From contig NZ_JALPVJ010000014.1 in NCBI RefSeq assembly GCF_023544445.1, forward strand, positions 220,638 through 284,637: DNA of 64,000 nucleotides, read 5' to 3'. A program made the translations under genes and the position numbers. The notes below the pieces were generated by a model that had not been told where the DNA came from, searched no databases, and saw nothing but the letters and a program-made list of their open reading frames with translations. This DNA comes from Actinoplanes sp. M2I2 (lineage in GTDB: Bacteria > Actinomycetota > Actinomycetes > Mycobacteriales > Micromonosporaceae). Shown here piece after piece: positions 32,821 through 41,195 of the stretch; positions within the stretch are counted from its first letter, which is position 1, and each line of letters starts with the position of its first letter.

Positions 32821-34458
32821 TCAGTAGCGGAACTTGTGTCGAGAGCTGCGCCGGTTCACCCGGGCCGGGAGACCCTCCAGGTTGTCGCCATGACGCAGCT
32901 GCTCGTTCGGCTCATGGCTCTGGGTAAAATCCCGCATGGTCACGACAAAGCCTTGGACCAGGCGGTCCTCGCGCAGGTCACGGTACGTGGCTTCGACCAG
33001 CACCTGACTCTTGTCGGTCCGCACCAGCGAGCAGAACAGCACACCGTCGCCGGAGCCGCGGAAAGCCTGACGCAACTGGTCGCGATCGTCCGGATGCACC
33101 AGATCGTCGAGCGTGGCCAGCGGCGGAAGATCGTCGGCGCCCAGCAGCTCGCGCAGGGACGGGCTGGCGTACCGGATGCGCTGGTCCTCGTCGATCACGA
33201 CCATCATGTCCGTGCTGTTCCGGATCACCGCGCGCAGATATAGGTCGCTGTCGCGGCGGCCGACCGCCTCGACCAGGGCGATCCGGTCGAGCGCGAGCGC
33301 CGCCTGACCGGCCAGCACCTCGAGGGTGTCCCGGGTGGCGGTGAGCGTGTCCCGGCGACCCACCAGGATCAGCGCGCCACCGTTGGGGCGGGCGACGGCC
33401 AGCGGCTCCAGCCACAGAGGGCAGACCAGCGTGGCGTAGTCGTGATCCGCGTCCTCGATCCACCAGCTGCGGTGCGGCGGGCCGGCTCCGAGCCCGGGGA
33501 CCGCCTCGAGCGCGAGCCGGCGGTCGTCGATGGCGAAGTCGATGCTCCGGATGGCGCCCGGCGGCATGAGCTCGGCGATCGCAGCCCGTACGGCCTCGTC
33601 CACGGCCGCCGTATCGGCCGCGGCGACCAGCGCGGCGCTCGCCTGCCGCAAGCCGCGCTCACGGGTCAGGGCCTGGCCGTTCAGGGTCACCGAGTCGGTC
33701 AGCCGCGTGATGGTCAGGAGAAGCGTGATCGCACCGGCCACGGCGATCACCACGCCGTCGCCGACCGTGCCGTTGACCGCCTCGACCAGCAGAACGACCG
33801 GCGGGGTGGCGACGGAGATGCCCAGCAACGCCGCCCAGCGCCCGCGCCACGGGCTCGGTCGCGGCACCGCGGGCTCGGTGAGCCGCACCATCGACGGGTG
33901 CAGCGCGGCGGCGCCCCAGGCCAGGTAGAGCAGAACGAACCCGGACTCGCTCAGCCGGCCCGGCCACAGCGGCTGCACGATGTCGCTGACCAGCACACCC
34001 ACCGCGCCGACGACCAGGAGCAGGGCCGAGAGGTTCCGGCCCACGGCGATCAACAGGCGGACGACCACCGCGAGGAGCAAAAGGGCGCCGATGACGTACG
34101 CCCCGGAGATGTTCCCGATCCGGCCCGCATCACCGACGACGAACACCCAGACCACCAGCAGCACCGAGCAAGCGAACGCGAGCAGGTCGATGAGCCGGGC
34201 CCGGTCGACGAGAATCGCACCGACGCGGGTCAATTGCAGCAGACCACAGGCGACCAGGACGAACATGGCGTAGAAACAGATATCGGCCGCGCCGGGCCGG
34301 TTCAGCGCGGTCAGCACGTCGCCGGCGGCACTCGCCCCGATGGCCCCGGCGAGCAGCAGCCACGGTCCGATCCGGGCCGGTCGGTGACGACGGACCCCGT
34401 AGACGATGGCGGCCGCGCTGCCGATTCCCAGCACGGCCCATTCGATGGCCCTCAGCAC
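32821..34458 (-). CDS. Membrane GAF-PAS sensor, output domain lost
   Basis: 545 residues. Eight or so N-terminal helices (about 5-290) form a MASE-like membrane sensor. A GAF-like domain follows (about 265-395, with SIDFAIDDRRLALEAV and GRRDTLTATRDTLEVLAGQA), then a PAS domain (about 400-520, YLRAVIRNSTDMMVVIDEDQ, LDDLVHPDDRDQLRQAF, MRDFTQSH). Related proteins continue into GGDEF and EAL domains that make or degrade cyclic-di-GMP. Here the chain ends NEQLRHGDNLEGLPARVNRR and a short basic tail, which looks like the degraded first motif of a GGDEF domain (EQLRHxAxHDxLTGLPNR). It therefore senses without an evident output. GTG start at 34458. Confidence 0.75.
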   Translation of the reverse strand: MLRAIEWAVLGIGSAAAIVYGVRRHRPARIGPWLLLAGAIGASAAGDVLTALNRPGAADICFYAMFVLVACGLLQLTRVGAILVDRARLIDLLAFACSVLLVVWVFVVGDAGRIGNISGAYVIGALLLLAVVVRLLIAVGRNLSALLLVVGAVGVLVSDIVQPLWPGRLSESGFVLLYLAWGAAALHPSMVRLTEPAVPRPSPWRGRWAALLGISVATPPVVLLVEAVNGTVGDGVVIAVAGAITLLLTITRLTDSVTLNGQALTRERGLRQASAALVAAADTAAVDEAVRAAIAELMPPGAIRSIDFAIDDRRLALEAVPGLGAGPPHRSWWIEDADHDYATLVCPLWLEPLAVARPNGGALILVGRRDTLTATRDTLEVLAGQAALALDRIALVEAVGRRDSDLYLRAVIRNSTDMMVVIDEDQRIRYASPSLRELLGADDLPPLATLDDLVHPDDRDQLRQAFRGSGDGVLFCSLVRTDKSQVLVEATYRDLREDRLVQGFVVTMRDFTQSHEPNEQLRHGDNLEGLPARVNRRSSRHKFRY

Positions 34459-34603
34459 CGTTAACTAGTACCAGCGGGGTCGCTTTGTGTCCATGTCACT
34501 GTACGTAGAGCTATGTCCCGCGCCCGTTCCGCCCCAAGGTCAGGCCCCAGCGGTGATGCTGCAGTCCCGACGTCCCGAGACGGTGCAACAGGTGCGCCGC
34601 GGA

Positions 34604-35530
34604 TCAGGCCGAGGTGGACTGCTGTGCGGCCTGGCCGAGTGTGACCGGCAGGGCGACGAGTCCGCGCATGCGGACACCGGGAGTCCACGCCAGGTCGGCC
34701 GCGGGCACAGCAAGCTCGAGGGACGGGTAACGGCTGATGAGCCCGGCAAAGGCAACCTGCGCCTCGATGCGGGCGAGCGGGGCGCCGAGGCAGTGGTGGA
34801 TGCCGTGCGCGAACGCCAGGTGGAGGTTCGGCGAGCGATCAAGTTGTACGGAGCCGGCGTTGGGGAAACGAGCTTCGTCGCGGTTGGCCGACAGGAGGCT
34901 GACCATGACGGGGGCGTACGCCGGGATCTCTTGACCGCCGATCTCCACCGGCTCGGCGGGAAAGCGGTAGGTGGCGGTGTCCACCGACGACTCGAAGCGC
35001 AGGAACTCCTCGATGGCGGTCGGCAGCAGAGCCGGCTCGGCGCGAAGTTGTTCCCAGCGTTCCCGCTGATCGAGAAGGAGGTACGTGCCGTTGCCGAGCA
35101 GATTGACCATGGTCTCGTATCCGGCGATCAGCAGCAGGAAGACCATCGAGGTCAACTCGTCCTCGGAGAGCCGGTCCTCGCTGTCGCGCACCTCGATCAG
35201 CGCCGACAGCAGGTCGTCGCCGGGGGTGGCCCGGCGCAACGCCAGGATCTCCCGCAGGTAGGCGACCATCGACATCACGGCGCCCGGAAACTCGCCGGGA
35301 CGGGCCTCGGACGCCACGATGACGCTGGACCAGGCCCGGAAGTCGTCGCGGTCGCCGGCCGGGATGCCCAGCAACTCGCAGATGACCTGCATGGGCAGCG
35401 GGAACGCGAACGCGTCGAGGAGGTCGACCTTCTCCTGGCCGGCCATCGCGTCCAGCAACTCGTCGCTGATCTCGGCGATCCGGGGCCGGAGCCCTTCGAC
35501 ACGCCGCGGGGTGAACACCGACGAGACCAT
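34604..35530 (-). pseudogene. Cytochrome P450, N-terminus missing
   Basis: 308 residues against about 400 for bacterial P450s. Present: I-helix LLIAGYETMVNLL (oxygen-activation AGxET), K-helix EEFLRF (ExxR), PNAGSVQLDRSPNLHLAFAHG and the heme ligand loop FAHGIHHCLGAPLAR with the axial Cys. Missing: helices A to C, about 90 residues. Homology begins abruptly at HTRLRRMVSSVFTPRRV, and upstream codons (35531-35600) are open but unrelated, ending against the divergent AraC gene. The first Met is at 35530. The loss of the N-terminal substrate-access region should abolish normal activity. Confidence 0.75.
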
Positions 35531-35652
35531 CCGGCGCAGGCGCGTGTGCAGTTCGCGATATCGCTGCGGGGCGACACGACGTGCGCCCTCCGGCGCGCGG
35601 CAGGGACCATCCCGGCGGGCGTCGGCGGCGGGGCGTCGGCGATGCTGTGGGC

Positions 35653-36492
35653 GTGGAGTACGTGTCCCGAGTGCCGCGACCGCCGCTGGACGGGCTGATC
35701 GACGACCTCTACTACCTGGAGGGTGCGCCGCCGTACGCCCGGCTGACGCTGCCGGCCAGTCCGGCGGCGTTCCTCATCGTGAACCTCGGAGCGCCGTTCC
35801 GCATCCGGGCCGGCACCGACCTCAGGACGGCCGAATACGCCGACGGCTGCTTGGTCACCACGCCCACCCGCGCGTTCGAGTTCGGTTACCCACCCCGGAC
35901 CCGGTCCGTCGGCGTGCACTTCAAGCCGTGGGGGCCGGCGCCCTTCCTGCCGATGCCCGTGTCCGAGCTGTGCGACCGGCCGGTGACGGTGGAGCAGGTC
36001 TGGGGCCGCTCCGCCACAGCTGAGCTGCGCGACCGGCTGGCCACGGCGAACGACCCGTACGAGATGCTGACGCTGCTCGAGGAGGAGCTGATGCGACGGC
36101 TGCGCGGAACCGCCGGTCTGGGGCTGGTCCGCCATTCGAGCGGCGTCCTCGCGGCGACCGGCGGGGCGGTGGCGATCGGCGACCTGAGGGCGGCAGCCGG
36201 TGTCAGCAGCACCCATCTGACCCAGCGGTTCAAGGAGCTCATCGGCGTCACGCCGAAGCGGCTGGCCCGCAGCTACCGCTTCACCACCACGCTGCTGGCT
36301 CTCGACCCCGCCGGACCGGTCGACTGGGGCGACCTCGCCGGTGGCGCCGACTACTTCGACCAGGCCCACTTCGGCCACGAGTTCCGGGCGTTCACCGGGC
36401 TGACGCCGACCCGGTACGTCGAAGCCCGGCGACGGTTCCTGCGTGACCATCCCGGCCACACCCTGGACGGATGGTCGCTGCCGTCGGATTGA
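35653..36492 (+). CDS. AraC family transcriptional regulator
   Basis: 279 residues. The N-terminal half is a cupin-like sensor region (LDGLIDDLYYLEGAPPYARL, AAFLIVNLGAPFRIRAGTDL, VGVHFKPWGPAPFLPMP) shared by AraC proteins with a DUF6597-like domain. The C-terminal AraC domain has AIGDLRAAAGVSSTHLTQRF and a second helix-turn-helix WGDLAGGADYFDQAHFGHEF, FRAFTGLTPTRYVEARRRFL. GTG start at 35653. It is divergent from the truncated P450 and precedes a DHFR-like gene by 67 bp on the same strand. Confidence 0.88.
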   Translation: MEYVSRVPRPPLDGLIDDLYYLEGAPPYARLTLPASPAAFLIVNLGAPFRIRAGTDLRTAEYADGCLVTTPTRAFEFGYPPRTRSVGVHFKPWGPAPFLPMPVSELCDRPVTVEQVWGRSATAELRDRLATANDPYEMLTLLEEELMRRLRGTAGLGLVRHSSGVLAATGGAVAIGDLRAAAGVSSTHLTQRFKELIGVTPKRLARSYRFTTTLLALDPAGPVDWGDLAGGADYFDQAHFGHEFRAFTGLTPTRYVEARRRFLRDHPGHTLDGWSLPSD

Positions 36493-36559
36493 TTTTCTAC
36501 AAGAACACCAGCTCACGAGACGCTAATTTGGGGCGCACCCCCAAACAGAGGAGAGCCCC

Positions 36560-37138
36560 GTGGGCAAGGTGGTCATGTACAGCTCGGTGTCGGCCGACGG
36601 CTTCATCGCGGACGAGAACGACCAGCCCGGACCCCTGTTCGACTGGTTGACCAGCGGTGACGTCCCGTTGGACGAGAGCGGAGTGCTCAAGGTGTCGCAG
36701 ACGTCCCACGACTACGTCCGACCGTACTGGGACCAGATCGGGGCGACGATCGCCGGCCGACACGTCTTCGACATGACGGACGGCTGGGACGGCAAGCCCC
36801 CGAGCGGGATCGACCACGTGGTCGTCGTGACGCACCGGCCCGCCCCCGAGGGTTGGGACCCCGAGGCGCCGTTCCACTTCGTCGACGGCGTCGAGGCAGC
36901 CGTGGCCAAGGCGAAGGAGCTTGCCGGTGACCGTACGGTCGAGGTAGCCGCCGGCGACGTAGGCGGCCAGGCGCTGGCCGCGGGCCTGGTCGACGAGGTG
37001 CGCATGGACGTCGTACCCGTCGTGTTCGGCTCCGGAAAGCGATACTTCGGCTCGGTGGACGCGCAGCACCTGCTGGAGGATCCTGACGTCGTGCCGGGCA
37101 ACCGGGTGCTTCACCTGCGCTATCAGGTGCGCCGTTGA
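36560..37138 (+). CDS. Dihydrofolate reductase family protein (RibD C-terminal-like)
   Basis: 192 residues. MGKVVMYSSVSADGFIADEN is the conserved N-terminal strand and loop of the DHFR/RibD reductase fold; GATIAGRHVFDMTDGWDGKP forms the NADPH phosphate loop, and VEVAAGDVGGQALAAGLVDE with VVPVVFGSGKRYF are the usual C-terminal blocks. These proteins reduce small heterocycles with NADPH; true folate reduction is unlikely. GTG start at 36560 with AGGAGA 6-8 nt upstream. The UDG-like gene follows 16 bp downstream, so they may be cotranscribed. Confidence 0.9.
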   Translation: MGKVVMYSSVSADGFIADENDQPGPLFDWLTSGDVPLDESGVLKVSQTSHDYVRPYWDQIGATIAGRHVFDMTDGWDGKPPSGIDHVVVVTHRPAPEGWDPEAPFHFVDGVEAAVAKAKELAGDRTVEVAAGDVGGQALAAGLVDEVRMDVVPVVFGSGKRYFGSVDAQHLLEDPDVVPGNRVLHLRYQVRR

Positions 37139-37154
37139 CAAACCGAGCGGAGCG

Positions 37155-37787
37155 ATGACGTTGGTCCGGCAGATGGCGGAGCAAGACTACCGGCAGGATC
37201 AGGAACGCAACCGGTACGCACGCCACGTGCGCCCGGTCAACGAGCTTGTGGACAGGCTGTCCGGAGGCGAACGCGGCTGGATGCCTCAGGTGGCTCCCGC
37301 CCACGGCGGTGTCGATGCAGTTGTGCTGTCGGTGCTGCGCGACCCGGGCCCGATGACCCAGGTCGGCAAGGGTTCCGGATTCCTCTCCATCGAGAACGAC
37401 GACCCGACCGCCGAGCAACAGTGCGTCGCCTTCGCTCAGGTCGGCCTCCGAGCAGCTGACATCACGCCCTGGAACGCCTACCCCTGGTACATCAACCGAA
37501 AGCCCGACGCGGCTCAACTCGAAGCGGGAGTCCAGCCGTTGGTTCAGCTCCTGAACATCCTCAGCAGCATCAAGGTGGTCCTGCTTCAGGGCGGTGACGC
37601 CCGAGATGTCTGGCGGCGCCTGACCCGCAAACACCCCGGCTCAGCCGAAGAGCGGCACCTGGTGGTCATCGAGACCTACCACCCGGGCCGCCAAGCCCTG
37701 TGGTCCCCAGATCCGCAAATCCGAGCGCAACGGCGTGAGAATCGCGAACTCGCATACCAACAGACAGCCGACGCAGTACACGCCTGA
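37155..37787 (+). CDS. Uracil-DNA glycosylase-like superfamily protein
   Basis: 210 residues. VLRDPGPMTQVGKGSGFLSI followed by ENDDPTAEQ, ITPWNAYPWY (motif after the active-site loop) and VVIETYHPGRQAL (in the place of the HPSPLS leucine loop) are typical of a UDG-fold group annotated in actinobacteria as uracil-DNA glycosylase. The catalytic Asp of family 1 (GQDPYH) is replaced by the RDPGPM context, so base specificity is uncertain. Role in base excision repair is inferred from the fold. It follows the DHFR-like gene by 16 bp. Confidence 0.7.
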   Translation: MTLVRQMAEQDYRQDQERNRYARHVRPVNELVDRLSGGERGWMPQVAPAHGGVDAVVLSVLRDPGPMTQVGKGSGFLSIENDDPTAEQQCVAFAQVGLRAADITPWNAYPWYINRKPDAAQLEAGVQPLVQLLNILSSIKVVLLQGGDARDVWRRLTRKHPGSAEERHLVVIETYHPGRQALWSPDPQIRAQRRENRELAYQQTADAVHA

Positions 37788-38780
37788 ACCCCAACCCCCA
37801 CGCGGCAGGGCGCAGCCGGCAATCGCAGCTACCCACGAGACCACCACATCCCATTGCCGCCGACTCACCCGACTCACCCGACCCAGCCGGCCCGCCAATC
37901 CGCCCCGGACCGGGCCGAGGTGGGGCGGCGCTGCGTCCAGGGCCTGCTGCGCGTTCCAGCTCAACCAAGCCCGCGGACCCCCTGCTTCGCCCGACCCAGC
38001 CGGCCCGCCGCCCGACCCAGCCGGCCCGCCGCCCGACCCACCGGGCGCGCCGCGGGTCCGCCAGCGCCGGCCAACCCGCACGACGCACCGCCGTGCGCCG
38101 TGCCGCGTCACCCTCGGCCGACCAGGTGCTTCGCCACCCCTCAACCGGAAACCGACACGAATGAGACTGGCCGGCCTGTACGCGATCACCGCCCGGCGCC
38201 TCGGACTCGTGGCGCTCGCCGTTCCCCGTCGGCACCGCCCGGCCCACCGGCGCCGCGAACCCCTTTGCGCCACCGGACCACCGCGCCGCCCGACTCGCCT
38301 GAAGTAACGGCGCCACCCGACCCACCGGCGCCACCCGACCCACCGGCGTTGCCTGACCCGCTTGACCCGCCGGCGCCGCCCGGCCCCTTGCGCCGCCCGA
38401 CCCGCTGACCCAGCGACGCCGCCCGACCCGCTGACCCAGCGACGCCGTCCGACCCGCCCCGCCCATCATCACGACGATCAGAACCGCCGCCCATCGGCAT
38501 CAGCGCCGCCAGAACCGCTTGCGCCGCCAGAACCGCCCGCGCCGCCAGAACCGCCCGCGCCGCCAGAACCGCCCGCGCCGCCAGAACCGCCTGCGCCGCC
38601 AGATCCGCCCGCGCCGCCAGAACTGCTTGCGCCGCCGGATCCGCCCACGGCCGAGTCCGCGGTCGTCAGCCTGCCTGCCTGCTTCTCGTGTAGCCGCGAG
38701 TGCAACCGCTCGCGGAGACGGCTCGGGTTCGGACGGCGCTGGGGCAGCCCGCTTGGCGCCGCCGAACCAGTGATCAGCGG
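37788..38780. other. Low-complexity intergenic DNA with short repeats
   Basis: About 1 kb without a convincing gene. The strand is C-rich, with runs of GACCCAGCCGGCCCGCCGCC-type 21-mers (37985-38045), CGCCACCCGACCCACCGG (38310-38350) and GACCCGCTGACCCAGCGACG (38397-38455), then the 18-bp array at 38503-38646. Open frames across it translate to Pro/Arg or Gly/Ser repeats without domains, start signals or consistent codon bias. It separates the UDG-like gene from the HNH nuclease. Confidence 0.7.
38503..38646. repeat. Tandem repeat, eight copies of an 18-bp unit
   Basis: Unit GCGCCGCCAGAACCGCCC. Copies begin every 18 bp from 38503 to 38629; copies 2-4 are identical and the flanking ones differ by one to three substitutions. 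On the minus strand it would encode Gly-Gly-Ser-type repeats, but without a credible gene around it the array is listed as DNA. Confidence 0.9.
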
Positions 38781-40961
38781 CTATCGGCGGCGATGATAGA
38801 TGTTGCGCCGAGGCCGTCGCAGCGGGTCGATCGTGGGCGGTGGGTAGAAGTCGGGGCGCTGGTCGGCGCCGAGGCGGATCTGCCAGCCGCCGCCCGGATG
38901 ATGGATGAGGCGATGGTGATGCCGGCAGAGCAGCACCAGGTTGTCCAGGCTGGTGCGACCGCCGCTGGTCCAGGCGATGAGGTGGTGGGCGTCGGTCCAG
39001 CGCGGCGGCCGATCACAGTCGGGGAAGGCGCACCCCTGGTCGCGCACATGCAGGGCGCGGCGTAGCGGGCCGGTGGCGAGTCGGCGCGCGCGTCCGGTGT
39101 CGAGAATCTGCCCGGCGCCACCGAGGACGAACGGCAGGATCCGGGCGTCGCAGGCCAGCCGGCGCATCGTGGCGGCCGACAGGCGGTGGCCGGTGTCGGT
39201 GGTCCCCATGCCCAACGTGCCGGCACCAAGGACAAGAGTGTCCATGGGGACGGTGTCCAAGGGGACGGTGTCCAAGGTCAAGGATTGCGAGCTGCCCCTG
39301 CCCGAGGTGCCGGCATGCGAACCGCCGCTGCCCACGATGTAGGCGTGCGATCTGTCGGCAGCCAAGGTGCCGGCGTGCCAGCCACCACCGCTCGGGGTGC
39401 CGGCCTGCGAGCCAACACCGCCTGCAGCGATCGCCTGCGGGCTGTCGCGGGAGGTGCCGACATGCGAGCTGCTGCCGCCCACAGCGACGGCATGCGGGCT
39501 GTCGCCCGAAGTGCCGACATGCGAGCTGCTGCCGCCCACAGCGACGGCATAAGGGCTGTCGCCCGAAGTGCCGACACGCGAGCTGCTGCCGCCCATAGCG
39601 ACGGCATAAGGGCTGTCGCCCGAAGTGCCGACACGCGAGCTCCCGGCACCCACAACGACGGCATGCGAGTCACCGTCGCTCAAGGTGACGGTGCGCGAGC
39701 TGCCGCTGCGCGACGTCTCGGTGCGAGAGCTGCCGCTGCGCGAGAGGCCGAGGCCTGAAACCCCGGCCAGCGGGATGCGGGTGAGCAAATCGTAGGGGAC
39801 GGTGACGGCCAGCTGGGGTGGTTCGCCGCCGTCGGCGGGCAGCTCTCCGGTGCGCAGGGCCAGTCGGCAGATGTCGATCAGGGCGTCGGCGCGGCGGTGT
39901 TCTGCGGTGCTGTCGTCGCCGGGAATGGGGGTGCACAGCGGGTGCAGGGCGGCGTGCATGATGGCGGCGTCTTCGGTGCCGAGCAGGCCGGAGACGCGGA
40001 CCAGGCCGTCGGACGGCAGCGACAAGGTGAACTTGCGACGGCGGTGGGCGCGGGCTTCCTGACGGGCCAGGGCTGCTTCGTCGGCTCGTTCGGCTAGTTC
40101 CGGGGCGACGTGGGCCAAGATGCGTTCGCCCACTCGGCGTAGCTGGTAGGCCGGTAGCCGCTCGGCCATGCCGATCATCGTGGTCTGGGCCAGCTCGACC
40201 AGCCGCGATACGTCGCTCACGCCGTGTTCCCCGCCAGGGCCACAGCCCTGACTGTCGTGGCGGTCGCCGTTCTGGCTATCGCCGCCGCCCTGACCGTCGC
40301 CGTGGCTCTGGTAAACGCCGCCGGCGCCGTCGTGGGCGTCCTGGCGACAGTCGCCGCCGTCGTGGTCATCGTGGGCGCCGTCGTGGGCGTCCTGGCGACA
40401 GTCGCCGCCGTCGTGGTCATCGTGGGCGCCGTCTTGGGCGTCCTGGCGACAGTCGCCGCCGTCGTGGTGATCGTGGGCGTCGGCGCTGTCGTGGGCGTTG
40501 CTGTTGTTGTGGTGGGTCAGGTCTTTGGGGAGGGCGTCGAGGGTTTCGGCTATCACGGTGGACTGGCGCAGGTTGAGGTGGCCGTCGAGTACTGCCTGCT
40601 GCACGGCTGGGCGGCGGCTCAGTGCGGCGGCCTGGGCGGCCAGCTCGCGGGCCGGTTGGGGGTCCAGCAGCAGCAGGCGGCGGAGCCAGGCGGCGGTGTT
40701 GCGGTGGCCCTGCGCCGTGGGTAGGCCGCGGGTGGTGGCCTGCTGCGCCAGCCGTGCCTGCAACGCCGCGGCGCACTGCTCCAGACGATGCGCTGCTTTC
40801 AGGCAGGCGGTGAGGTCGTCGTTGGCCAACGGCCACAACGGGGTCGCGGCCAGGGTTGCCGCTTTCTCGCTGAGCTGTCGCACGTCTGCCATCACGGGGA
40901 CCATGGTCGAGCAGGCGTACGACACTTTCCGGGTCTCGCCGACTGGCGTGGAGATCGACAT
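38781..40961 (-). CDS. DUF222-HNH endonuclease (13E12-like) with repeat insertions
   Basis: Up to 726 residues. The DUF222 helical domain (EKAATLAATPLWPLANDDLT, RLLLLDPQPARELAAQAAAL, LAHVAPELAERADEAALARQ) leads to a C-terminal HNH nuclease (VRDQGCAFPDCDRPPRWTDA, HHLIAWTSGGRTSLDNLVLL, CRHHHRLIHH) with zinc Cys and HNH catalytic residues intact. Two low-complexity inserts interrupt it: three 17-residue repeats rich in His/Asp/Gly before the DUF222 core and about five 19-residue Gly/Ser repeats between core and HNH. Family members are usually 400-500 residues. The start is uncertain: ATG at 40961, 40904 or 40892 (MADVRQLSEKA). Such genes behave like dispersed selfish nucleases. Confidence 0.85.
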   Translation of the reverse strand: MSISTPVGETRKVSYACSTMVPVMADVRQLSEKAATLAATPLWPLANDDLTACLKAAHRLEQCAAALQARLAQQATTRGLPTAQGHRNTAAWLRRLLLLDPQPARELAAQAAALSRRPAVQQAVLDGHLNLRQSTVIAETLDALPKDLTHHNNSNAHDSADAHDHHDGGDCRQDAQDGAHDDHDGGDCRQDAHDGAHDDHDGGDCRQDAHDGAGGVYQSHGDGQGGGDSQNGDRHDSQGCGPGGEHGVSDVSRLVELAQTTMIGMAERLPAYQLRRVGERILAHVAPELAERADEAALARQEARAHRRRKFTLSLPSDGLVRVSGLLGTEDAAIMHAALHPLCTPIPGDDSTAEHRRADALIDICRLALRTGELPADGGEPPQLAVTVPYDLLTRIPLAGVSGLGLSRSGSSRTETSRSGSSRTVTLSDGDSHAVVVGAGSSRVGTSGDSPYAVAMGGSSSRVGTSGDSPYAVAVGGSSSHVGTSGDSPHAVAVGGSSSHVGTSRDSPQAIAAGGVGSQAGTPSGGGWHAGTLAADRSHAYIVGSGGSHAGTSGRGSSQSLTLDTVPLDTVPMDTLVLGAGTLGMGTTDTGHRLSAATMRRLACDARILPFVLGGAGQILDTGRARRLATGPLRRALHVRDQGCAFPDCDRPPRWTDAHHLIAWTSGGRTSLDNLVLLCRHHHRLIHHPGGGWQIRLGADQRPDFYPPPTIDPLRRPRRNIYHRRR
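39439..39666. repeat. Four 57-bp in-frame tandem repeats in the HNH gene
   Basis: Copies start at 39439, 39496, 39553 and 39610 (each beginning GGGCTGTCGC on the plus strand) and encode variants of SSSHVGTSGDSPHAVAVGG on the minus strand. Degenerate copies continue on both sides. Unit length is a multiple of three, so copy-number changes keep the frame. Confidence 0.9.
40332..40484. repeat. Three 51-bp in-frame tandem repeats in the HNH gene
   Basis: Copies start at 40332, 40383 and 40434 and encode HDDHDGGDCRQDAHDGA on the minus strand. The near identity of the three copies indicates recent duplication. The His/Asp/Cys-rich unit could bind metal, but this is conjecture. Confidence 0.9.
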
Positions 40962-41047
40962 TCACCATCTGAAGCTGATCACGCCGCGGTTCGGACGTCA
41001 GGTCGGGGCAGGCAATGGCGTTCGCAGGGCTTGCCATGGTCGCGGGT

Positions 41048-41113
41048 TCTGAGCGCATCAAGACCGTGGGCAACATCGGCATCGGCGGCTCCGACCTGGG
41101 CCCCGTCATGGCG
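41048..41113 (+). pseudogene. Relic of glucose-6-phosphate isomerase
   Basis: An isolated 22-codon stretch reads SERIKTVGNIGIGGSDLGPV and MAL. NIGIGGSDLGPVMA is the glycine-rich phosphate-binding core of glucose-6-phosphate isomerase, so chance identity is very unlikely. No isomerase sequence is recognisable on either side: upstream is the HNH promoter region and downstream the frame enters non-homologous codons and the drrB 3' end. It looks like a small captured or surviving fragment of a pgi gene. Confidence 0.5.
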
Positions 41114-41195
41114 CTGACTTGCGAGGTGGTGACGGCGCCGGACCCGGGCCGGCCTGGGAAGGGCGGGCCCGGGGCGGTCGCAGCGGGTGGGTGGC

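Noticed and set aside
37641..38472. Minus-strand Gly/Arg-rich open frames of 210-268 codons in the repeat region
   Set aside because: Composition follows the DNA repeats, there is no start signal or recognisable domain, and frames overlap one another.
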